Assembly (NCBI GenBank): GCA_030248295.1
Contig: JASANH010001308.1
Location: forward strand, 1-64,000
Source: Mesodorylaimus sp. YZB2_4
Taxonomy: Eukaryota > Nematoda > Enoplea > Dorylaimida > Dorylaimidae
Direction: 5' to 3'
Length of the DNA stretch: 64,000 nucleotides
The notes below the pieces were generated by a model. It saw only the letters and a program-made list of their open reading frames with translations. It ran no database searches and was not told the origin of the DNA. The stretch's first letter is position 1. Each line of letters opens with the position of its first letter. Shown here piece by piece: positions 56,024 to 64,000 of this stretch. Both the position numbers and the translations under genes were made by a program.

Positions 56024-58603
56024 AAACAACATGAAAACGGCTCGGTATATCTTCAATGGGATGACGGCAGCGATATTAAATTTTCGAACTTTATTCCAAA
56101 TGTTGACGATTATTACAAAAGAGATGATGCAGTCATTGTGGCAGTGCTGACGGTCTCTTGGACGACTCGCGATCCGGGATCAGTGTACGGCAAGTCGCAA
56201 ATTATTTGCAAGATGTCTGGCAATTATAATCTTGGCTCCACGTCGTCCGTGAAAGCTATCGGCTCTGCCAAACCGGATGAGGCCGCATCTTCGATTTCAA
56301 GTGAACAACCCCCAAGCTCGAAATCCAAGTCCATTTGCGACTCCAACGATAAAGCAGGCTTTGCCCGAAAAATTATTTTCGATCAACGCGCTTGTTATTT
56401 CACTTTCCCGAACGTTCCTCTGATCACCTTTGGCAATTTCAGTATCGTTTATGCTCGTTCCCTTTGCGAAAAGAGTGGAGCAACCTTGCCTAGCATTCAC
56501 AGTGAAGAAGAGTTTCAGTTTTTGGTTAAGAATTATGCACTGGCACTGAGCGAAATCGAAGGCGCGATCGCTCTCGGGTTGACACAAGTGAGGCACAGTG
56601 TTTCGCTGACAAACTCCATTTTTGCAAACAATATGTCTGCAATACTTTGATTTCAGGCGCAAGATAGTCAACAAAAAATAATATACTCGTGGGATGACGG
56701 AAGCGACCTCACATACGAGCCTCCTGAGTGGGCGAAGGCCAGCAAGGGATGGGAGTACACAGTGGCAACTGCGGACTACAAATGGATCGATGTTGATCAA
56801 GACTCACGCGAAGAGTTCAGCGTTTTGTCTTTGATCGTGTGCAAACAGCCCTACTCTCCCCTGCCGGCCACGACCCCTACTCCTCTGCAAGGACCCTTCA
56901 AAGGAAACAACTGCGGCAAGCACAGATCCGAATTCTTGAAAGCAGAATTGTTCAACGGTAACATCTGCTATTTCGTCGTGCCTCACGCCACCCGACTGTC
57001 CAACCAAATATCACGCATCACGGGAAGACTAGAATTCGACGTGAATAGGGCTCGATCGATTTGTGCCAGACACAGCGGTTCCCTGCCAATAATTCAAAAC
57101 GACGATGAGGTCGATTTCATCGTTTCGACCATGTTCGATCCAAGGAATCATGAGATTGAAACAACAGGTCTCGACCAACCAGCCGTTCCAATGGCCATCG
57201 CAATAGGCATCCATCAGGTTATTTTTTTCTAGACTACCGTAAATCAACCGACTACCGGTTCGTCGTCGAGCGCGAAAATTTCTTCCCGCGAATGTGTCCT
57301 GTAGAAAACATAGCTCGGACAGGCAAACTAATTTAGAGCTTGTCATTTTGAAAATTTGAGGGGAAAATATGTAGATCAAAACATTTCGCCACTCTGGTCT
57401 GACTGAGCGAAAGCTCTTATGGCTTGTTGTGAGATTGGACTGCAATTACAGTTTGTTTCGAATAGGATAGCTTAACCGCTTCTTATTCACGGACTAAAAG
57501 GATTGTCGACCACACTCATAAACTTTTTGCAAGGGATTGGCCGCTTTTCTGAAGCAGTTGCGCCTAGAAAAAAGCAGGGTCCTCATTGAGGTAAAAGAAA
57601 AAGGTAACTTACTAAAAGCGAGCAGGGCCAGACGAATAATCACGAATGTGATTGCAGAAGTCCACGGCGATGTCTCAGTGCTGCATTCAAACACAGTACC
57701 TCCTTGTGATCCATGATTCGAAGGGACAGGTACAGCGCGTGCTTCCCTGCTCTCGCTTCTCTCTGCAGATAGAAGCTTCGAGGGTGCCGCCACGCTTCAT
57801 TCAGCAAAGTTACAGCATGTTATCCTCGTAGTCAAGTTCGTCAAGTTTTCCAAGACCTAAAGCGCATAAGTACAATTATAATGATTTCGATTCGCGCCAC
57901 TAAAACCTTGCAATGTATATATATTATATGCTGTGAGAGAAACGGTGGGTATCAAAAGACTGGGGCCAAACGAAGCGTGAACAGTGCGCATCGCATGTGT
58001 ACACGAGTAGAATGGGTAAGGGCGGAATAAGTTATCAGCGGAAACGCAGCTGCGAATTTTTAGACCCATCTCTTTTGTAATTGGATCAGGATATGAGGAG
58101 AAATATTCAAGGCTAGTGTTGCAGCCTTGTTGAAGTAACAGGTTTCAACTTGAAAATTTTTCCTAATAAGGTTTATTTTGCAGACTGAGTCTGCATCATA
58201 CTTGTGGGATGATGGCAGCTCTGTCACCTATGAACCATCCGCATGGACAGGAAAGGACGAGACAGCGCCGTTCACCGTCCTGCAATCGACTCAGCCTGAG
58301 CAGTGGCATAATGGAGACAAATGGGCCTGGAGCATACCAGCAGCAGTCATCTGCCGTCAGGAATCCGATGCAGCTCCTCCACCTCCTCCACCGCCACCAC
58401 CCCCGCCCCCGCCGCCGCCACCACCACCACCACCACCGCCACCGCCACCTCCACCGCCGCCGCCTCCTCCTCCCCCTCCGCCGCCGCCACCATCGGCACC
58501 ACCACCTGGAGGCAAGCATCCGAATGAAAAGCCAGACGGTAGTGCCGGTGCATCGACGATGGTGTCCTGGCCACTGATCGCCATAGCTGCGCTGATGGCC
58601 TAA
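56024..58603 (+). CDS. lectin-like protein gene B, poly-Pro and GPI-type tail
   Basis: Exons 56024-56587, 56657-57217 and 58184-58603, all phase 0, join in frame. Each exon starts with the second half of a lectin-like module (LQWDDGSD, YSWDDGSDLTYEP, YLWDDGSSVTYEP). The first two go on to the first half of the next (RACYF...LCEKSGATLPSIHSEE...ALGLTQ; ICYFVV...ICARHSGSLPII...AIGIHQ). The layout equals gene A, so the two are paralogues. After the third module come about 40 prolines and a hydrophilic spacer. The C-terminus GASTMVSWPLIAIAALMA is typical of a GPI-anchor signal. The 5' exon is not within 750 bp; the likeliest one is 51316-51702. The exon 3 donor GTTATT is weak. An AATAAA lies at 58793. 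Confidence 0.82.
58373..58500 (+). repeat. CCN microsatellite coding poly-proline
   Basis: An almost pure run of CCA/CCG/CCT/CCC codons in the last exon of gene B. The third positions vary, so it is kept by selection or is old, not a fresh slippage product. The Gly-, Arg- and His-rich frames on the other readings are artefacts. Confidence 0.9.
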
Positions 58604-58792
58604 CAAGCGAATGCCATCTTGATCAATGATAACATAATGAAATAACTAGTTTCAGCTGATTGTGTCCGCAGTCACAATTAATTTCCGTTCGCTTTCTCAC
58701 AAGAACCAAATGGGGTTTTTATGCTCATTTTTGAATCCAATTTTTTTAGATAATTTAAAAACTTTGCGCTCCATAATGTGATTAAGCTTTAA

Positions 58793-58798
58793 AATAAA
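58793..58798 (+). terminator. AATAAA after lectin-like gene B
   Basis: AATAAA lies 190 nt downstream of the stop codon at 58603. Confidence 0.5.
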
Positions 58799-60081
58799 TG
58801 TAAAAATATTTTAGTCCGAATATAAAGACCGCACCTTTAGTCAAATCTCCAAGAAGGGAAACTAACAAAAATGAAACTGTGCCGTAAAAGAAAAAAATTT
58901 GTTGCGAAGTGGTCTCACTTTTGTGTGTGAACCGGAACGAATTCTTCTTGTCTGCGAGTATCACAAGACTCATCACTGTTCTATCAGGCTATCCATTAAA
59001 TGGCATGCATAAGCAGTAGAAGTAGAGTAATTGACGCCTGCGGCCGTAGTCAATTGTTCAGCATACGGGTATGCTTGCTTCCATGAGGCAGCTCATCCTG
59101 GCTGGACAGGAGCAAGTTTCTCCTATTCTGTAGGTGTAGGATAGATTTCCCATTTTCCCACAAATTTGAACGAGCGCCAGGCGGCGAAAGCCCAGCTAAC
59201 ATGTGGCCTGGCAGGGCTATCGTCGTAGCAGCAGTGAATACCCTGTCTGAACCCCTTTGTAGCAAATCTTGATAGGGCCAGTCAAACGCCAGCTCGTGCC
59301 TCGATTGTGCCCTGTTCCAGCCAGTCTCCTGTTTCGACCAAAAAATTCCAAGTTCAGCCAGAATGCCAATGCGACCAGTCCCTTTTCGGCCAGCTGTAGG
59401 TACATAATGTACATAGTTGCGAAAGGGAAAACAAAATAAGCACAGGGTCTTCTTTTTTTGATAAAGACAGCAAGAACCTTATAAAACAACAGCATTCTTC
59501 AAGCTGCGTCTAATTTACAAATTTCGAGCAAATGTTCAAGCAAATAATTAGCAATCCAAGAAGCTAGGAATTCGTGCAACAGCAATAAGCATCGATGGCA
59601 GCAGACGACCCTCGTATATATATTAAATGAGAAGGAAGGGAACAGGAATATAAGGACTTCATGAAGGCCATCCAGTTCAAAACCAAAAAGATGTCACGGT
59701 TCGATCAACACTCTTGCATGAGGCATGTTTTCATGCATTGTGTTGGTAGGTTCTTCCGAAAATATCACATACAGTGTAGTGAATAATATGCAATTATTGA
59801 GACATCGCGCGAATAATCTGATTGCCAAAACAGTTAGACCAGAATTGTAAGCTGGTCAGCTGGTGACTACTGCCAAGCTACACTTCCGTCAGGCAAGTTG
59901 TTGCCACGCACTTGCCACCTAACCAGGGAAGCTTTTTTCCGCGTCAACACACCCAGAACATGTCACTGTCATAAAGTTTATCAATTTCCATCAAAGTCAT
60001 AGTCAATCAATGCCATCAAATTAATCGAAGAAGACTTAGAAAAAGCAATAAGGATGCTTATAACCGTCTTTTAAAAATACA
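58799..60081. other. intergenic between converging genes
   Basis: No gene or clear repeat is seen between gene B (+) and the minus-strand gene ending at 60270. Confidence 0.45.
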
Positions 60082-60087
60082 TTTATT
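60082..60087 (-). terminator. AATAAA signal of the 60270 gene
   Basis: TTTATT on the plus strand, i.e. AATAAA on the coding strand, about 185 nt past the stop codon at 60270. Confidence 0.5.
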
Positions 60088-60269
60088 TGGACCTACATCC
60101 CTCACCCATCTCCTCGAACAGCTTTGAGTCTCATATGAGGCGTGGTTCATGACAAAATGCATGGTTTGGATTCCTGCATTCTTCGAGATCGAACTTTTTT
60201 TGATTTCTTATGCGCAACAGAAATTCATATTCTTAACTTTATTATCTGAGCCAAAGCACGGCTGACAGC

Positions 60270-61617
60270 TTATGCTTTATCCTGTGTTTGATTCAGTTTT
60301 TTCGACTCATTTTTAAACCAGTTGGTGTATGATTTTACTTCGCTTGCTGCAATATTCTTTATTCCTTCAGCGGCCGCCACTGCGTCGTTGTGAATGGTTT
60401 CGAGAGCTTTGTCGTACTCTGATTTATCCGTGTCTAGCAGTTTACTTGCTCCTTCTATTTTGTCTTTTCCAAACGATCCCCAAGATTGGCCGAAAGTCTG
60501 GGATAGTGCTTGAAAATATACTGCTTCCTAAAAAATTACCGCAGTGACTCACCAGGAGTGAAAACTCAAGTACGAGTATATGCCTAAAAAGTATTCTTTT
60601 ATTTTCGAAACGAAACTGCTGAACCATTCAATCTCCAAAAGGAGTTGCTTTCAAAAAATTTGTTGTAAGCTCGACTCTGGTCTGAAAATTTGAATTTTCC
60701 TGAATTTGAAGAAGTGAATAATGTCTGCTGTAATTGGAGGGCGAGTACGGCCCCTCCAATTACAGCAGACCCCCTGAACCTGTACCATTGTCCTTTACCT
60801 TCTCTATATGGAATTTTTTGCAACGCATGATCGGGAGGCTGGTTTCTATGAACTCTTCTTTTTCGGCCTTGTTGGCATATTTCCCAAAATTTTCGAGACT
60901 GCTTGCAAGATTATGCAGTCGAGTTGAGACCTCGCCGATGAAAGGTTTGAAGGATGATCCGAATACTCTTTTCAGCTTTTTAAAACGGCTGTAGACTTGT
61001 TTCCCAACGTACTCTATATCACTGATATCCCGTTTAACCACCTCATGAACAAATTCTTTGACCTTAACTTCACGTTTGGTTTTTCTTAAAAGCACCACCA
61101 GATCGTTGAGGAGGCCCGACGGCTGCAACTCCCGTTCAAGTTCGATAAAGGATTTGACAAGCTTCTCTAGAGTTCCTTTGCATGTATCAGGAAAGAATGG
61201 CGGCATGCCATCTGCCAGCTCTTCCTCAGTGAGCTCTCTGACTATGCCTTTTAGACAGCTGGATAGGGTACCTAACATCATGTTTGCCCCGGAAACATGA
61301 GTCCAAACTTTTCTGGCCATTTCGCCCATTTCATTCATTAGCTGTGATATTGTAGCTTTCAGAGAATCTGGATACTTAATGTGTTTGTAAGGATTGGGGA
61401 CTGTGGTGGTAAGTTTAAAGTCTCTCGGGCTAGCGATCACTGCACTTTCCCTCAGCAGATGGGAAATGTTAACGATCGGGAGCACGAGCTGACTCCAATA
61501 CGCTTGCACTTTTTCTGAAACAAGAATAGGTCGAGTCCTTGCTTTCACTGATGCAGTTTCTGTGATGCAAATATTCCACTTACCTGCACTCTCGATGTTG
61601 CCATAGATCCTGCACTT
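60270..61617 (-). CDS. helical protein of unknown family, 5' end missing
   Basis: On the minus strand, exons 61617-61584, 61514-60799 and 60527-60270 join in frame into 335 visible residues. Introns are 69 and 271 nt with good ends (GTAAGT..TTTCAG; GTAAAG..TTTTTTAG). The first visible exon (KCRIYGNIESA) has no methionine, so at least one upstream exon, perhaps with a signal peptide, is unseen. The long exon is Lys/Glu/Leu-rich and helical, with cysteines in SSCLKGIV, FPDTCKG and MRCKK. The last exon is a hydrophilic helix (DTDKSEYDKALETIHNDAVA). I do not recognise the family. The second intron holds a perfect 19-bp hairpin 27 nt from its donor. Confidence 0.65.
60723..60770. repeat. perfect 19-bp inverted repeat in an intron
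   Basis: GTCTGCTGTAATTGGAGGG (60723-60741) and its exact complement (60752-60770) are separated by 10 nt. It lies in the last intron of the minus-strand gene, next to the donor at 60798. A stable hairpin could form in the pre-mRNA. Confidence 0.85.
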
Positions 61618-61936
61618 CTGCAAGAAATTAACACATCACATTCGGTCTAAGCAAGAAATGTCTTTCTTTCCCTCAAATGTCTTTCCTGCATCTATCTATA
61701 CTGTATCTAGAGCGGCTGTGTGCGCGCGAAGCATAGGCCGACAGTAAGCGCTGCGGACCTGGGAAAACGCCCTTACAAGGAATGCTTGCCTACTGTTAAG
61801 GTTTTCCTGGGATCGAGACATCTTAAACTGCAGGCCGTGACAAAGGGAAACGCTGAAAAAATTTTGATGGCCGCACTAGGTTCTGGTCAAGAGTGGTAGG
61901 TGGCCAAAAGGACAGATCGATTTTGAATTTTCCGGA

Positions 61937-62044
61937 TTATTTCAAGATATTTTCACGCAGGCTGCCTAAATTGGATGCACAAACTTTTCTGTCAGGCCGC
62001 AACATGCAATTTAAGCAGCCTGCGTGAAGATATCATGAAATAAT
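61937..62044. repeat. inverted repeat, possible small MITE
   Basis: ATTATTTCAAGATATTTTCA, CGCAGGCTGC and CTAAATTG on the left are mirrored on the right by CAATTTAAGCAGCCTGCGTG and AAGATATCATGAAATAAT, with a few mismatches. The unpaired middle is about 35 nt. Confidence 0.75.
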
Positions 62045-62203
62045 AACAGTGGGCAAGCATTCCTTGTTACTTAAAAATCTGAATGTTGCCAAGGGAGTTG
62101 AAATTAGTAATAATATCCTTGATTCAAAGTAGGAACAGGGTTTGACTCACCCAGCAACTCTCCGCATTACCATCATTGTCTATTTTCCCAATGTGCACAA
62201 CCA

Positions 62204-62262
62204 AACAGCCACACAGGAAGTGCCACTCCTGTGTGGCTACAAAGGAGTGGCACTTTCAGAAC
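62204..62262. repeat. overlapping inverted repeats
   Basis: AGCCACACAGGA is mirrored by TCCTGTGTGGCT, and AGTGCCACTCCT by AGGAGTGGCACT, so the two hairpins are mutually exclusive. A related phrase (GGCCACACAGCAGTGGCATT) recurs at 63612-63631. Confidence 0.6.
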
Positions 62263-62747
62263 TACTGAATCATACTGCACTGCACCAGAGCCGAACAGGG
62301 AACAAAGGTTGCTACGTACAGTTTCTCAGTGACGTCATATTAATTTACTTTGGCATGTTTACTTTTGAAAGAGTCCCTTTTTGATGCGATGACTACCTCA
62401 AATATAAATGCATACCTGTCCATAGGCGCTGCTGACGACATCAAAAATAACAAGCCAAGGTATCAGAAACAGCATTTTTGGACTTCTTGTTTGGGGTGGA
62501 TGTTTCGAAGTCTTCACGAAGTTCCGCTGGAGCAAAAGCTAATAATCTTCTAGATTACCAGCCAAGTCGCGTTTATATTTTTCGGAATGTTATGCGCAAC
62601 CACATCGCGTCGGATGAGTTGGTCTCGAGAAAAAGCCAAGAATACAAATTTTGAATCAAAAACTGTTCAGCTGGATCAAGAATATTTTAGGCACCATCGA
62701 AGGTCCTGCTCAGAATATGCAATTTTCTGAAGTACTATCTGTTTTCT

Positions 62748-62815
62748 TTGGGAGTGTGTGCGCGGCAGTATGCGGAACGGAGGGCGTGCATATTCTCCAA
62801 AGAAAACAGGTTATA
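62748..62815. repeat. inverted repeat
   Basis: CTGTTTTCTTTGGGAG on the left pairs with CTCCAAAGAAAACAG on the right across about 35 nt, with one bulge. Confidence 0.65.
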
Positions 62816-63452
62816 GAAGTAGACTGATAAAGGCAAAACATTGTTAAAGGTAAAAAGACCTAGACTTGAAAAATGCCATTTACAATTTTTTAAGCGATTT
62901 ACACCTCAGGCATGAAGTGAGCCTCATTCTGCTATCTGATATTTTCAAAGCTATGGGGTGCATGTCAAGTTGTTTGATTCTGCAGTGCATTGCCGCAGCA
63001 GATAAACTGATAATATCAAGCAGAAACAGGGGACAATTGTATTTGCTTTACTAAAGGTTCTAAGAATCGCTCGCTTCGAGCAAAAGCATCGGCAAAGACC
63101 TCGATCGAAGGCGAGGCCCCTGAGTTGCTGCGCCATGTCTTCCTATTTTTCTTGTAGCTTCTTTCTTTTCGATTTGGAGCTGTAACAACAAATAATCGTC
63201 AGGAAATTTTTTGCGTTCTCAAACTCTTGCAGCTTCTGTACTATTAAGTGTACGAGTATAGGAAAATCTTGTTTACTTTCGTTGAGCGGCGAGCAATGAA
63301 AATCTTAATTGCATTAGCAAGTTGAAATTTTATCCAAGTGTGGCTGTTTGATTGGGCCCAAGTCACGGATCCTCGGAGGCTGCACAGAGGGTGTGGTCTT
63401 CAAGCGCATCCGCTGCAGCCATCTTTGAAGAGAAGTGATCTCACATTATAAC

Positions 63453-64000
63453 ATGAAATTGCGGTGTATATTTTTTATGGTGCTTGTCATTTCTCTATGT
63501 GTCTGCGGACAAGAAAGTAAGTCAGCTGCGCATTCTTTGCCCTGAGTCGGTTATCCCTGTGTAACAGTGTAATGTCGGGCAGGAAGCGAGCGACTGTCAC
63601 TGCACGGCCACACAGCAGTGGCATTTTCAGCACGACTGACTCATAATGCACGAAAGGGCACATTAAGCATGTAGGCACATCATGTGCAAATGGTCTTGGG
63701 CAGGAAACCCTGCATCAACAAAAAAGCAGACCAAAATCCGAGGATTGACGGGCCAGGCATTGGTAACGAGACGGGGGCGGCAAGGGAATTTTAAGTGCGC
63801 CGCGGATCACTATCACACCTACAGTAAATGTCATTGATGATCCCTATAAGAAAAATATTCTCCAGTGACTAGCTGACTTGTGACTGTGCTATTCGTTACA
63901 CCAATGGGTCTTCTCCAAGTACAGTATCTGCCGAGAAGTTAAAACTATTTTTCAGCTTGAACCTTCTGAAAATCACTCATTCACTCTTCCAGATCATATG
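63453..64000 (+). CDS. start of a secreted protein gene, runs off the right edge
   Basis: ATG at 63453 begins a signal peptide (LRCIFFMVLVISLCVCG) that ends at GAAA|GTAAGT (63516). An acceptor CTCTTCCAG at 63984-63992 is followed by the first bases of the next exon (from 63993), in matching phase 1. Only 21 residues of coding sequence are visible, so the family cannot be named. Confidence 0.55.

Noticed and set aside
58196..58606. Gly-, Arg- and His-rich open frames overlapping the poly-proline tract on both strands
   Set aside because: They are by-products of the CCN codon run. The proline frame is the one that continues the lectin-like module and ends in a GPI-type tail.
1..64000. CRISPR arrays, bacterial operons, riboswitches or ribosomal RNA
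   Set aside because: No regularly spaced direct repeats, no polycistronic layout and no rRNA-like sequence were seen. The window is eukaryotic.

Overview
The window is eukaryotic and metazoan. Genes are split by short introns (mostly 43-70 nt, with GT..AG ends and T-rich acceptors such as TTTTCAG). There are AATAAA signals, many transposons, and protein families typical of animals: DEG/ENaC channels, seven-helix receptors, C-type-lectin-like proteins, phospholipase B, and an EB-type cysteine-rich protein. Intron style, an Srx-like receptor and EB modules point to an ecdysozoan, possibly a nematode, but the sequence alone does not fix the species. All gene models here were spliced by eye.

Layout. 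1-3.7 kb: repeats plus a complete but decayed Merlin DNA transposon with an 8-bp target duplication. 3.7-20 kb: a sensory/channel neighbourhood holding a SINE, a decayed DEG/ENaC pseudogene (-), a damaged peptide-type GPCR (+), fragments of a LINE and of another DEG/ENaC gene, an intact two-exon Srx-like GPCR (+), an intact single-exon DEG/ENaC gene (-) and a five-exon DEG/ENaC gene (+). 20-25 kb: a SINE with a 13-bp target duplication and a complete nine-exon membrane phospholipase B gene. 25.2-27 kb: a Tc1 transposon with IR/DR ends. 27.1-30.3 kb: a four-exon protein with three C-type-lectin-like modules. 30.3-34 kb: a pogo-like MITE and a four-exon secreted protein of unknown family (-).

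34-44.4 kb is a graveyard of two L1-like LINEs on the minus strand. One carries a recognisable NADAR (YbiA-like) domain upstream of its endonuclease. Both are broken up by later insertions (a solo LTR and two MITEs). 45.4-48.4 kb: a ten-exon secreted EB-type protein in which every intron is phase 1. 49-58.6 kb: a second lectin-like locus. Its probable first exon lies more than 4 kb upstream, and the gap is filled with at least three nested DNA transposons. It ends in a poly-proline stretch and a GPI-type tail. 58.6-64 kb: an unknown multi-exon gene (-), a cluster of hairpins, and the signal-peptide exon of a gene running off the right edge.

There is no operon logic. The biological themes are local families of channels and receptors, and of secreted or membrane-anchored lectin-like proteins, being reshaped by transposons.
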